Shown: positions 18,930-27,888 of the stretch, one piece after another
Position numbering within the stretch: the first letter of the stretch is position 1
Layout of the letters: each line of letters starts with the position of its first letter
Assembly (NCBI GenBank): GCA_900319795.1
Contig: ONPU01000001.1
Span: 288,941 to 352,940 of the forward strand
DNA length: 64,000 bases
Direction: 5' to 3'
DNA from: an uncultured Eubacteriales bacterium
Lineage (GTDB): Bacteria; Bacillota; Clostridia; Lachnospirales; Lachnospiraceae
Notes under the pieces: generated by a model
The model's input: only the letters and a program-made list of their open reading frames with translations
The model's database searches: none
What the model was told of the DNA's origin: nothing
Program-made: the position numbers and the translations under genes

Positions 18930-21017
18930 TCACGACACTTCCTGATTTCCCTCCTCTTTTCCGATCTTCTCACTGTATCCGCATGACTGATCGGAGCAGA
19001 CCAGGTTCGAGCCCCTGATCACCATATAACTTCCGCACTCGGGGCATTTTTTCCCGGACGGTCTTGTCCAGGACATAAACGAGCACTCGGGTGAATTGGA
19101 ACATCCATAGTACTTCCGGCCTTTGCGCGTTCTCCGGATGACCACATCTCCTCCGCACAGCGGACAGCTGATGCCTGCTTTTTCAAAGTACGGTTTGGTA
19201 TTTCTGCACTCCGGAAAACCGGGGCAGGCCAGGAACTTTCCGTGAGGGCCGTATTTGATGACCATCATCCTTCCGCATTCCTCACACGGAATATCACTGA
19301 CTTCGTCCGCGACTTTTACCTTTTCCAGTTCCGCGTCGGCCTTATCCACCTCGTTCTTCAGATCGGGATAGAAATTCCGGACAATCGTCTTCCAGTTGAC
19401 GGTCCCTTCGGCAACGCCGTCAAGGAGCGTCTCCATATTGGCAGTAAAGTCCGCATTGACAATCTGCGGGAAGGAACGGCTCATCAGTTCGTCGACGACT
19501 TCTCCGAGCTCCGTCATGAAGAGATTCTTCTGTTCTTTCGTTATATAGTGTCTCGCCAGGATCGTAGAGATCGTAGGCGCGTAGGTACTCGGCCGTCCGA
19601 TTCCCCGTTCCTCAAGCGTCCTTACGAGGGAACTTTCCGTAAAATGTGACGGCGGCTGCGTGAAATGCTGTGCTTTCGAAGCATTTTCAAAATGAAGTTC
19701 CGAAAGTTCTTCCGGTTCCGGAATACTGCGTCCCGTCTCCGAAGGATCCTCTCCGCTCTCCTTATACACATCCCTGAAACCGGCGAAGATCTGTTTGGAA
19801 GCGGCGTAGGAAAATGTAAATGTTCCCGCTTTCAGTTTCAAAGAGATTGTCTTCAATACCGCAGGGGCCATACAGCTTGCCGCAAAGCGGTTCCAGATGA
19901 GCTGGTACAGCCTGAACTGATCCCTGCTGAGGGACTCTTTGACACGGACCGGCGTCCTTGAAATCTGAGTCGGCCTGATTGCCTCATGGGCATCCTGCGC
20001 TCCGCGGGCAATCGCGTCCTTCCGGACACTGCCCTTGTAGTTCTCCCCGTACTGCTCCTCGATATAGCGCATGGCATCGGCCGCGGCTTCATCCGAAACT
20101 CTGGTGGAGTCCGTTCTCAGGTAAGTGATGAGACCGACGGTGCCTTCCCCTTTAACATCCACGCCTTCATAGAGCTGCTGCGCGATCCGCATGGTTTTTG
20201 AAGTGGAGAAGCCGAGCGCGTTGCCGGCTTCCTGCTGCAGCGTACTGGTTGTAAAAGGAAGGGGCGGCTTCTTTTTTCTCTCTCCGCTTTTGATATCCTC
20301 CGTAATCAGCTCTTCGGTCTCAAGCGCTTTCGTGGCAGCGTCCACGGTCTTCTCATCGAAGAACTCCCTGCTGTTTCCGTCTCCGATCAGCTTCGCTGTC
20401 AGTTTCTTGCCGCTCTTTTTTGCTGTAAACTCCGCTTCCAGCGTCCAGTATTCCTTCGGAACAAAATCGTTAATCTCGTGTTCCCTTTCGCTGATCAGAT
20501 GCAGCGCGGCGGACTGAACACGTCCGGCCGAAAGGCCTCTTTTCACCTTTTTCCAGAGAACGGGGCTGATCTCGTAACCGACCAGCCGGTCTACAACGCG
20601 TCTGGCCTGCTGGGCGTCAACCAGCTTCATATCGATATCGCGGGGATGCTTCAGGGAATCCCTCACGGCGGTTTTCGTTATTTCGTTAAATGTAATTCTT
20701 TTGATCTTCCCGGGGTCGAGGTTCAGCGCACTGATCAAATGCCATGAAATCGCCTCGCCCTCACGGTCAGGGTCCGTTGCCAGATAAATCTTATCGGCTC
20801 CCTTCGCTGCTTTTCTCAAAGAGGCAAGCAGTTCTCCTTTTCCTCTGATCGTGATGTATTTCGGTTCAAAATCATGTTCCACATCGATTCCGATCTGACT
20901 TTTGGGAAGATCCCTTACGTGACCCATGGATGCCTGTACATCATATGTTTTTCCCAAAAATTTACCGATCGTCTTCACCTTCGCGGGCGACTCGACAATC
21001 ACCAGATTTTTAGCCAT
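18930..21017 (-). CDS. topA: DNA topoisomerase I
   Basis: A 695-residue type IA topoisomerase that relaxes negative supercoils. The Toprim domain is N-terminal (NLVIVESPAKVKTIGKFLG, later LATDPDREGEAISWHL), and the catalytic tyrosine is in GLITYLRTDSTRVSDEA. Three C-terminal four-Cys zinc ribbons follow (CEEC...CPGFPEC, CPLC...CSNSPEC, CPEC...CSDQSC). Start 21017 is chosen because GGAGGATAATC immediately precedes it; an upstream ATG at 21101 would add 28 non-conserved residues. Divergent from yifB. Confidence 0.96.
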   Translation of the reverse strand: MAKNLVIVESPAKVKTIGKFLGKTYDVQASMGHVRDLPKSQIGIDVEHDFEPKYITIRGKGELLASLRKAAKGADKIYLATDPDREGEAISWHLISALNLDPGKIKRITFNEITKTAVRDSLKHPRDIDMKLVDAQQARRVVDRLVGYEISPVLWKKVKRGLSAGRVQSAALHLISEREHEINDFVPKEYWTLEAEFTAKKSGKKLTAKLIGDGNSREFFDEKTVDAATKALETEELITEDIKSGERKKKPPLPFTTSTLQQEAGNALGFSTSKTMRIAQQLYEGVDVKGEGTVGLITYLRTDSTRVSDEAAADAMRYIEEQYGENYKGSVRKDAIARGAQDAHEAIRPTQISRTPVRVKESLSRDQFRLYQLIWNRFAASCMAPAVLKTISLKLKAGTFTFSYAASKQIFAGFRDVYKESGEDPSETGRSIPEPEELSELHFENASKAQHFTQPPSHFTESSLVRTLEERGIGRPSTYAPTISTILARHYITKEQKNLFMTELGEVVDELMSRSFPQIVNADFTANMETLLDGVAEGTVNWKTIVRNFYPDLKNEVDKADAELEKVKVADEVSDIPCEECGRMMVIKYGPHGKFLACPGFPECRNTKPYFEKAGISCPLCGGDVVIRRTRKGRKYYGCSNSPECSFMSWTRPSGKKCPECGSYMVIRGSNLVCSDQSCGYSEKIGKEEGNQEVS

Positions 21018-21154
21018 GATTATCCTCCGCATAACGGTTCCCGAAAATGCACACAGTTGAGCATCTGTTTTCAGACAACAGACAAAGAACCGTCTGATCA
21101 TTTAAATAGCTTTCTGTCTGAACAGTTACCCATCATACATGAATTATTTATCTC

Positions 21155-21183
21155 TTGCAAGAAATAATTCCTCATATTATAAT
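21155..21183 (+). promoter_or_regulatory. Sigma-A promoter of yifB-dprA
   Basis: TTGCAA, 17 bp, TATAAT on the plus strand. Transcription would start near 21190, leaving a leader of about 140 nt. The rest of the 314-bp topA-yifB gap holds the topA upstream sequence and this leader. Confidence 0.72.
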
Positions 21184-21208
21184 AAAAGGCACCTTTTATC
21201 ATTTCAGT

Positions 21209-21235
21209 AAAAAGATCCCGTTCCGGGGTCTTTTT
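21209..21235 (+). terminator. Terminator-like hairpin in the yifB leader
   Basis: GATCCCG, loop TTC, CGGGGTC (one G-T pair) is followed by five T about 20 nt after the predicted transcription start and 97 bp before yifB. An alternative helix between 21218-21227 and 21279-21288 would disrupt it, so it may be an attenuator. Confidence 0.5.
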
Positions 21236-21331
21236 GCGTTCAGGGCTGTTTTTTATAAAACGCTCCTTCCTTATCAGGTCCCGAACGGATCATCTCAATG
21301 AACCTCATCGGACAATGAAAGGAGTGTTTTC

Positions 21332-22861
21332 ATGTTCAGCAGCATCTTATCCGCATCCGTAAACGGACTGGAAATCCATCCCGTCCGTGTTGAAACGGAT
21401 ATCAGCGACGGTCTTCCCCAGTTTACGATGGTCGGTTATCTCACTGCCCAGGTAAAGGAGGCCGGAGACCGTGTCCGTTCCGCGTTTCGCAACAGCGGAT
21501 TCTTCCTGCCTTCAAAAAGAATCACCGTCAATCTGTCGCCCGCGGATGTCCCGAAAAACGGTTCCCGTTTTGATCTGCCGGTGGCAGTCTCCGTCCTCGC
21601 CGCTTCCAACATCCTCCCTCCGTCTTCCCTTACCGGAGTGATGGCCGCGGGCGAACTGTCTTTAAACGGAGATCTGAATCCTGTAAGCGGCATTCTTCCG
21701 ATCGCGATCAAGGCTAAGGAAGAGCATCTTCGATGCCTTCTCGTTCCGGCCGAAAACTTTAACGAGGCCTCTGCCGTCGACGGAATCGCTGTCATCCCTT
21801 TGAGAAACCTCCTGGAGGCGGTGGAGTTTCTGAAAAACGGAGTCCTGCCGAACATCCCCAAACGCAAACAGGAAGATTTTACTCTCAATGAGTACGGGAT
21901 CGACTTCCGTGATATTCAAGAACAGCTGACCGCCAAACGGGCAGCCGCGATCGCCGTGGCCGGTTTCCACAATCTGCTCCTCATCGGTTCCCCCGGATCC
22001 GGCAAAACGATGATCGCGAGGAGAATGCCGACAATCATGCCCCCTTTGGGGACATCGGAGTGTCTGGAAATATCGAAGATCTACAGCATCTCAGGGCTCT
22101 TAAGCAGTGACCGTCCTCTTATCGGGACCCGGCCCTTCAGGCATCCGCATCATACGGTTTCCCCTCAGGCGCTTGCCGGAGGCGGACGGTTTCCTGCGCC
22201 CGGAGAAGTGACACTGGCCCACCGGGGGATTCTCTTTCTCGATGAATTTCCCGAATTCTCCCCCTCCGCCATAGAAATACTGAGACAGCCCCTCGAAGAC
22301 CGTTCCATCACAATCTCACGCCAGGCCGGGAGCGTCACGTTTCCTGCGGGTTTTCTCCTTCTGGCCGCAATGAATCCCTGTAAGTGCGGATACTACCCCG
22401 ACAGAAATCTGTGTACCTGCAGTCCCAGGGATATCAACGCCTATATCAGCAGAATATCCAGGCCGCTTCTTGACAGGATCGATCTTTGCGTCAGCTGTTC
22501 GCCGGTCAGTTATAAGGACCTCATTTCCGGGGAAAGTTCCCAGCCTGGTTCGGCAGAAATCCGCGAAAAAGTTCTCGCCGCGCGGCAGATCCAGCTTCAG
22601 CGTTTTTCTTCCTCGCCGATCCGCTTCAACTCGGAAATACCTCCTTCCAAACTTCCGCTATACTGTCCGCTTGAACCCATGGCCGAAAGCATTCTGAAGG
22701 ACGCCTTTGAGCAGCATTCGTTCAGTGCCAGAGGCTATCACCGCATACTAAAAGTGGCCCGGACAATCGCCGATCTCGACGGATCGGACATCATCTGCGC
22801 ACGGCACATTGATGAAGCGCTGTTCTTCCGGACTGTGGACGAAACCTATTGGAAACAGTAA
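21332..22861 (+). CDS. yifB: YifB/ComM-family Mg-chelatase-like AAA+ ATPase
   Basis: A 509-residue AAA+ protein. The N-terminal ChlI-like domain (LSASVNGLEIHPVRVETDISDGLPQF...) resembles a Lon-type fold. The central ATPase has Walker A GSPGSGKTM near residue 219 and Walker B ILFLDEFPEF near 306. The C-terminal Mg_chelatase_C segment ends with FSARGYHRILKVARTIADLDG. In Gram-negatives ComM is a helicase that promotes branch migration during natural transformation. Here it precedes dprA by 30 bp, which fits a DNA-uptake or recombination role. Confidence 0.93.
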   Translation: MFSSILSASVNGLEIHPVRVETDISDGLPQFTMVGYLTAQVKEAGDRVRSAFRNSGFFLPSKRITVNLSPADVPKNGSRFDLPVAVSVLAASNILPPSSLTGVMAAGELSLNGDLNPVSGILPIAIKAKEEHLRCLLVPAENFNEASAVDGIAVIPLRNLLEAVEFLKNGVLPNIPKRKQEDFTLNEYGIDFRDIQEQLTAKRAAAIAVAGFHNLLLIGSPGSGKTMIARRMPTIMPPLGTSECLEISKIYSISGLLSSDRPLIGTRPFRHPHHTVSPQALAGGGRFPAPGEVTLAHRGILFLDEFPEFSPSAIEILRQPLEDRSITISRQAGSVTFPAGFLLLAAMNPCKCGYYPDRNLCTCSPRDINAYISRISRPLLDRIDLCVSCSPVSYKDLISGESSQPGSAEIREKVLAARQIQLQRFSSSPIRFNSEIPPSKLPLYCPLEPMAESILKDAFEQHSFSARGYHRILKVARTIADLDGSDIICARHIDEALFFRTVDETYWKQ

Positions 22862-22891
22862 ACGACTTTTTCAATGAAAAGGAGAGCCATC

Positions 22892-23812
22892 ATGAGTAAT
22901 AGAATAATGGAAATAGAAAGAGACCACTCCCTCTATCCGGAACGAATGAAGGCTTTGCCCGGCATGCCCCAAAAGCTCTATGTCCTGGGCTCGCTTCCCC
23001 GGGACGACATCCCCACCGTCGGCATCGTCGGCGCAAGGCTCTGCAGCCCTTACGGTCACAGAACCGCCTATCATCTGGCCCGCGAACTGGCTTTAAGAGG
23101 CGTTCAGATTATCAGCGGCATGGCGGCCGGCATTGACGGATATGCTGCCGAAGGAGCACTGGACGCAGGTGCCCCGTCATTCGCTGTGCTCGGAAACGGA
23201 GTGGATATCTGCTATCCGCCCGGCAACCGGAGTCTCTATGACAGAATGATCGCGGCCGGAGGATTAATATCGGAATATTCTCCCGGCGAGGAACCCCTGC
23301 CGTTTCATTTTCCGGCACGCAACAGGATCATCAGCGCCCTGTCGGACTTGATCGTCGTCGTGGAGGCCAGAAAGAAATCCGGCTCTTTAATCACCGCCGA
23401 TTTCGCCCTGTCCCAGGGAAAATCTGTTTTCGCGGTTCCCGGAAGGGTCGATGACCGGCTTTCGGAGGGAACCAATTATCTGATCGCGCAGGGAGCGGGA
23501 ATTGCCTTTTCTCATGAAGCGATTCTCGAGGAGCTGGACGGGCAGGCACTGATTCTTAAGGGTGAAAGTACCAGAAAACAGCGCGAAAGGAGCGCGCGTC
23601 TTCAGGCCGAACTAAAGAAAAAAGCCTCTGCTTTAAGCGCAGAAGCTTTACTTGTCCTTGAACTTCTCCCGGCGGAAGAGACAGCTTCAGCCGAAGAGCT
23701 GTCAGAAAAACTCCGTCTTCCGATCCCGTCCATCCTCTCATCCCTCAACGAGCTCGTACGATGCGGTTTCGCGGATGAGCCGGTCAGAAGCCGTTTTATA
23801 CTGAAACGCTGA
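22892..23812 (+). CDS. dprA: DNA processing protein DprA
   Basis: A 306-residue Rossmann-fold protein that binds incoming single-stranded DNA and loads RecA during transformation. Conserved segments are VGIVGARLCSPYGHRTAYHLA, IISGMAAGIDGYAAEGAL, FPARNRIISALSD and VFAVPGRVDDRLSEGTNYLIAQGA. A C-terminal winged-helix-like region (about 240-300) follows. Start 22892 is preferred over the ATG at 22874 because AAAAGGAG lies 8 bp before it. It follows yifB and converges with the U32 peptidase gene, whose stop is 1 bp away. Confidence 0.94.
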   Translation: MSNRIMEIERDHSLYPERMKALPGMPQKLYVLGSLPRDDIPTVGIVGARLCSPYGHRTAYHLARELALRGVQIISGMAAGIDGYAAEGALDAGAPSFAVLGNGVDICYPPGNRSLYDRMIAAGGLISEYSPGEEPLPFHFPARNRIISALSDLIVVVEARKKSGSLITADFALSQGKSVFAVPGRVDDRLSEGTNYLIAQGAGIAFSHEAILEELDGQALILKGESTRKQRERSARLQAELKKKASALSAEALLVLELLPAEETASAEELSEKLRLPIPSILSSLNELVRCGFADEPVRSRFILKR

Positions 23813-23813
23813 A

Positions 23814-25058
23814 TTAATATTCGCGCCTCCTTAAGACATCCCCCTCTTCCGCTTCGCCATCGAGGAAGACACGCAGTAATTCCCGGGGATGCGGCGCTGA
23901 GGGGACGTCCTCGCCGTCTTCACCCCTGATTCCGGTTACTTCGGCCTTAATGTCCGTTCCGTCCGGCTTCATGATTTCCAGAATTTCTCCTGCGGAGAAT
24001 TTATTTTTCTGATGGAAAATGAGACTGCCGTCTTCTTCTATATGTTCGACCGTCCCGATATAGGTGTCATTTCGTATATAAGTATTGCTGTCGTAAATCT
24101 GCTCTTCTCTTCCCGGTTTTCCGTAGAAGAAGCCGGTCGTAAACTCCCGGTAGGTGCACTCGGAAATTCTGCGCATATACTCGTCGATCTTTTCCGAATA
24201 GACGCTGGGATCTCTTTCGTAGTCATCCATAGCCATTCTGTATGTTCTGGCACAGGACGCCACGTAGAGCGCCGTCTTCATTCTGCCTTCGATTTTGAAA
24301 GAGTCAATTCCCGCTTCATAGAGATCCGGAAGGTGATTGACCATGCACAGATCTTTGGAATTCATGATGTAGGTGCCGCGCTCATTTTCAAAAACAGGCA
24401 TATACTCTCCGGGTCTCGTCTCCTCCATGAGGGTATATTTCCAGCGGCAGGGATGGGTACACAGTCCGCGGTTCGAATCCCGCCCGTTCAGATAGTTGCT
24501 CAAAAGGCAGCGTCCCGAGTAGGAAATGCACATCGCTCCGTGGACAAATGACTCAATTTCAAGCTCCGCGGGGATTTTTTCCTTCAGTTCCCGGATTTCG
24601 GAAATGCTCAGTTCTCTGGCCGTCACAATTCTGGACGCGCCCAGCTCGTACCAGAACCGACAGCTTTCATAGTTTGTCGTATTGGCCTGCGTGCTGATAT
24701 GGATCGGAATCTCGGGACAGTTCTCTTTCGCTGTAAGAAACATGCCCGGGTCGGCAATCAGGACGGCGTCGGGGCGGAGTTCCGAAAGCTCCCGGAAGTA
24801 GCGCGCAGCGTCCTGAAGATCACCGTTATGCGCGAAAATATTCGCCGTAACATATACCTTCGCGCCATGCTTCCGGGCATATTCGATTCCTTCCTTCATT
24901 TCGTCAGGAGTGAAATTCTTCGCTTTCGCTCTGAGGCCAAAAGCGTTTCCTCCGATATAAACCGCGTCAGCGCCATAGCGAACCGCCGTCTTTAAAACCG
25001 GCAGGCTGCCGGCCGGAAGAAGCAGTTCCGGTTTTCTTTTGATGCGTCCGTCCGTCAT
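23814..25058 (-). CDS. Peptidase U32 family protein
   Basis: A 414-residue protein of the U32 (collagenase-like) family. It begins ELLLPAGSLPVLKTAVRYGADAVYIGG, and the U32 signature ESFVHGAMCISYSGRCLLSNYL is followed by the Cys-rich SNRGLCTHPCRW. Members in E. coli (RlhA, TrhP) modify RNA by hydroxylation, so the peptidase label may be historical; B. subtilis YrrN/YrrO are the nearest context match. It is the last gene of the rnj-ylbF-MltG-like run, starting directly after the preceding stop. Confidence 0.88.
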   Translation of the reverse strand: MTDGRIKRKPELLLPAGSLPVLKTAVRYGADAVYIGGNAFGLRAKAKNFTPDEMKEGIEYARKHGAKVYVTANIFAHNGDLQDAARYFRELSELRPDAVLIADPGMFLTAKENCPEIPIHISTQANTTNYESCRFWYELGASRIVTARELSISEIRELKEKIPAELEIESFVHGAMCISYSGRCLLSNYLNGRDSNRGLCTHPCRWKYTLMEETRPGEYMPVFENERGTYIMNSKDLCMVNHLPDLYEAGIDSFKIEGRMKTALYVASCARTYRMAMDDYERDPSVYSEKIDEYMRRISECTYREFTTGFFYGKPGREEQIYDSNTYIRNDTYIGTVEHIEEDGSLIFHQKNKFSAGEILEIMKPDGTDIKAEVTGIRGEDGEDVPSAPHPRELLRVFLDGEAEEGDVLRRREY

Positions 25059-25451
25059 TTAAGATTTGTAAACTCCTTCCCGGATTTTTTCGAGTATCTC
25101 AGTACCTGTCATGGATGTATTTAAAATGTAGCTGCCCGGGACCGGATCGGCATGACTGTCTGAAATCCGCTCCCTTATGACGAACAGCTTCGCGTCGTCG
25201 ATGAGGCCTTCCGCTTCCAGAATGCGGGCGATCATCGAGATATCCGCGTCTTCGGGGATGACGACCGCGATATCCCGGCCGGGCGGAAGCTCCTTTGCCT
25301 CTTCCCTGAACAGTTCATAGCCAAACACATAGGCCCTCTTTGCCGCATAATACAAAGCAAGAACGATGAGCACATAGATAAGGATCCGTATGATGATCGA
25401 CATCCGGGACACCCATTTTTTATATGCTCTTTCTTTTAACACATCCGACAT
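25059..25451 (-). CDS. Single-pass membrane protein with MltG/YceG-like N-terminal region, no catalytic domain
   Basis: A 130-residue protein with one TM segment at about 20-42 and an extracytoplasmic remainder. The segment IPEDADISMIARILEAEGLIDDAKLFVIRERIS...PGSYILNTSMTGTEILEKI resembles the LysM-like subdomain that precedes the lytic transglycosylase domain of MltG (YceG). The catalytic half, with its essential Glu, is missing, and no continuation is seen downstream because the U32 gene starts immediately. In B. subtilis mltG (yrrL) lies near yrrN/yrrO, which supports the assignment. Function unknown, possibly a peptidoglycan-binding regulator. Confidence 0.65.
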   Translation of the reverse strand: MSDVLKERAYKKWVSRMSIIIRILIYVLIVLALYYAAKRAYVFGYELFREEAKELPPGRDIAVVIPEDADISMIARILEAEGLIDDAKLFVIRERISDSHADPVPGSYILNTSMTGTEILEKIREGVYKS

Positions 25452-25464
25452 ACCGGTTCTTCCT

Positions 25465-25812
25465 TTAGATCTGCTGGCTCGGAAGCCGCATATTCATGGA
25501 TTGCAGCACCCGTTCCGACACGGTTCTTAAAAGTCCTGCCAGTTCCTCTTCCGTCTCCAGAAACTCATTGACTTCGGGAATTTTCTGAAGTTCCTCATAA
25601 TCCGAAGACAGTTTGTCACTTTCTTCATAGAGTTCCTCTTCGGGTGCTTCTTCATAGAGTCTGATCGTCTTCATCCGAAGATCCATCAGTCTCTCGAAGA
25701 TTTCGGGAAAAGCTTCAAGCGCGGCCGCGCTTTTCTGATAGCGCTCATAGAGGTCGCTTTCTCTGATTACCGAAATCAGATGTTCCGTTGCTGCCTGTAC
25801 TGTTTTTTCCAT
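25465..25812 (-). CDS. YlbF/YmcA family protein
   Basis: A 115-residue helical, acidic protein resembling the YlbF/YmcA (Com_YlbF) family. In B. subtilis YlbF, YmcA and YaaT form the Y-complex, which controls RNase Y specificity, competence and biofilm. The central FPEIFERLMDLRMKTIRLYEE and the helix DYEELQKIPEVNEFLETEEELAGLL fit the family. It lies directly after an RNase J gene, consistent with an RNA-decay role. Assignment rests on pattern and context. Confidence 0.75.
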   Translation of the reverse strand: MEKTVQAATEHLISVIRESDLYERYQKSAAALEAFPEIFERLMDLRMKTIRLYEEAPEEELYEESDKLSSDYEELQKIPEVNEFLETEEELAGLLRTVSERVLQSMNMRLPSQQI

Positions 25813-25853
25813 TGGTCTGCTCTTTTCTGATAGTTTATGAATCGGAGAAATGT

Positions 25854-27530
25854 TTACAGGTTCACGTCCATAATGATAGGCAGAATCATCGGCCTCCTCT
25901 GGGTCCTTTTCCAGACAAATTCGCTCAGCGTATCCTTCACGGCCGTCTTGATCGCCGTCCAGTCTCTGACTTTGCCTTCAATGCAGGCTTCCACCGCTTC
26001 CGAGGCTACCTGTCTGGCCTCCTCAAGGAGATCTTCCGATTCCCTGACATAGACAAATCCCCTGCTGACCAGGTCCGGTCCCGCAAGAAGACTGCCGCTT
26101 CCCGACTCCAGCGTCATTACGACGATGATGATTCCGTCTTCAGCCAGCCGCTGCCTGTCCCGAATCACGATATTTCCGACATCTCCGACGCCAAGGCCGT
26201 CGACCAGAATTCCTCCGGTCTGCACCTTTCCGATAATACGGGCTCTCTCATCGGAAAGCTCCAGAACGTCACCGGTATGCAGGAGCCAGATATGATCCTT
26301 CGGAATACCCAGAGATTCGGCAATCTTTGCCTGTGCCAGAAGGTGTCTTCTCTCTCCGTGAACCGGAACCGCGTACTTCGGATGCAGAAGAGCGTACATC
26401 AGCTTGATATCTTCCTGACATGCGTGTCCGGACACATGAGCGTCTTCAAAGACCACTTCCGCGCCGATATCTGCCAGTTCGTTGATGACATTGGATACCG
26501 CTTTTTCATTTCCCGGGATCGGATGCGAAGAAAAGACGATCACGTCGCCGGGGATAATCTTGATTTTCTTATGAATATTGGCAGCCATTCTCGAAAGAGC
26601 CGCCATCGATTCGCCCTGACTGCCTGTCGTAATCAGCACGGTGTTCTCGGGAGGATAATTGTTCAGTTCATCCAGTCCCACAAGAGAATTGGCGGAGTCA
26701 TCAATATAGCCGAGTTCGATCGCCGTTCCGATGACATTGACCATCGAACGGCCTTCCAGACATACCTTTCTTCCGTGTTTCGCGGCCGTATTGAGAATCT
26801 GCTGGACGCGGTCGACATTTGACGCGAATGTGGCAATAATGAGCCTCTGGTTTTCATGATCCGAGAAAATCCGTTCGAGCGCGGCGCCGACTGTCTTTTC
26901 GGACATGGTGAATCCGGGTCTTTCCGCGTTGGTGCTGTCGCATAACAGCGCAAGTACGCCCTTTTTCCCGATTTCCGCGAAGCGCTGCAGATCGATCATA
27001 TCGCCGCATACAGGCGTATAATCCACCTTAAAATCTCCCGTATGGACAACAATCCCCGCAGGTGAGTACAAAGCCAGGGCAGCCGCGTCCTGAATACTGT
27101 GATTCGTCTTGATGAATTCAATTCTGAACTCTCCGAGGTTAATGGACTGTCCGAACGAAATCACCTTTCGTTTGACGCTGTTCTCCAGGCTGTGCTCTTC
27201 CAGCTTCTTTTCGATCAGCTTCATCGTCAGTCTGGTCGCGTAAATCGGCACATTCAGCTTCTGAAGGACATAGGGAATGGCCCCGATGTGGTCTTCATGT
27301 CCGTGAGTAATGATGAAGCCTTTCACTTTGCTGTAATTTTCAATCAGATAAGAAACATCCGGAATGACAAAATCAATTCCGAGCATATCATCCTCGGGAA
27401 AGGCCAGTCCGCAGTCCACGACCACGATACTGTCCCCGTATTCGAAAGCAGTAATATTCATACCGATCCGGTCCAGTCCGCCGATCGGAATGATCTTCAG
27501 TCCTTCCTTATTCGTTTGTGAGCTTTCCAA
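25854..27530 (-). CDS. rnj: Ribonuclease J
   Basis: A 558-residue metallo-beta-lactamase/beta-CASP nuclease with 5'-3' exo- and endoribonuclease activity, central to mRNA decay and rRNA maturation in Gram-positives. The zinc motif ITHGHEDHIGAIPYV is near residue 75, the beta-CASP region has SHPIPGNE, and HVSGHACQEDIKLM and PVHGERRHL follow. The start is taken as TTG at 27530 with AAAGGAG 5 bp upstream, giving the usual RNase J length. ATG codons at 27596 and 27590 would add residues encoded by a terminator-like hairpin and are unlikely. Confidence 0.92.
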   Translation of the reverse strand: MESSQTNKEGLKIIPIGGLDRIGMNITAFEYGDSIVVVDCGLAFPEDDMLGIDFVIPDVSYLIENYSKVKGFIITHGHEDHIGAIPYVLQKLNVPIYATRLTMKLIEKKLEEHSLENSVKRKVISFGQSINLGEFRIEFIKTNHSIQDAAALALYSPAGIVVHTGDFKVDYTPVCGDMIDLQRFAEIGKKGVLALLCDSTNAERPGFTMSEKTVGAALERIFSDHENQRLIIATFASNVDRVQQILNTAAKHGRKVCLEGRSMVNVIGTAIELGYIDDSANSLVGLDELNNYPPENTVLITTGSQGESMAALSRMAANIHKKIKIIPGDVIVFSSHPIPGNEKAVSNVINELADIGAEVVFEDAHVSGHACQEDIKLMYALLHPKYAVPVHGERRHLLAQAKIAESLGIPKDHIWLLHTGDVLELSDERARIIGKVQTGGILVDGLGVGDVGNIVIRDRQRLAEDGIIIVVMTLESGSGSLLAGPDLVSRGFVYVRESEDLLEEARQVASEAVEACIEGKVRDWTAIKTAVKDTLSEFVWKRTQRRPMILPIIMDVNL

Positions 27531-27549
27531 TTTTTCTCCTTTCTCAAAA

Positions 27550-27574
27550 GGGCAGGAGGGAAAGCCTCCTGCCC
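27550..27574 (-). terminator. Terminator-like hairpin between DUF1292 gene and rnj
   Basis: Minus strand: GGGCAGGAGG, loop CTTTC, CCTCCTGCCC, then TTTT. It sits 20 bp before the proposed rnj start and could separate or attenuate rnj expression. Confidence 0.65.
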
Positions 27575-27621
27575 ACAGCTTATCGTTCATTGTCATACAC
27601 TCATCCGCTCTTTTCGTTCAT

Positions 27622-27888
27622 TCAGGACAAATGTATGTCTGTGTCTTCGGCCTGTTCCTGAAAGATCTTCATCAAAGCTTCCAGCTCCTTCTCGTCTTCA
27701 ACGGGGACATAAGAAGCCTCTGGTGAATCCTCCCCGGACAGATCCTTAAAAATCCAGGCATTCGCGTCGTCCTCCTCAGAGTCGGTAAGGAGCAGATAAT
27801 CACACCCGTTGACGCGTGCCGCATCTTCCACATAAAATTCTAAAACCGTGCCGTCATCCGTCTCAAAGCGGATTGTTCTTTGTTCCAT
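27622..27888 (-). CDS. DUF1292 family protein (YrzB-like)
   Basis: An 88-residue very acidic protein fitting DUF1292: a beta-rich start (TIRFETDDGTVLEFYVED), YLLLTDSEED in the middle, and VPVEDEKELEALMKIFQE at the end. In B. subtilis the equivalent yrzB follows yrrK (ruvX) and yrzL (ireB), the same order as here. Its start lies inside the 3' end of ruvX (26-bp overlap), suggesting translational coupling. Function unknown. Confidence 0.82.
   Translation of the reverse strand: MEQRTIRFETDDGTVLEFYVEDAARVNGCDYLLLTDSEEDDANAWIFKDLSGEDSPEASYVPVEDEKELEALMKIFQEQAEDTDIHLS

Noticed and set aside
21436-21888. Antisense frame within yifB
   Set aside because: Shadow of the conserved AAA+ gene with no start signals.
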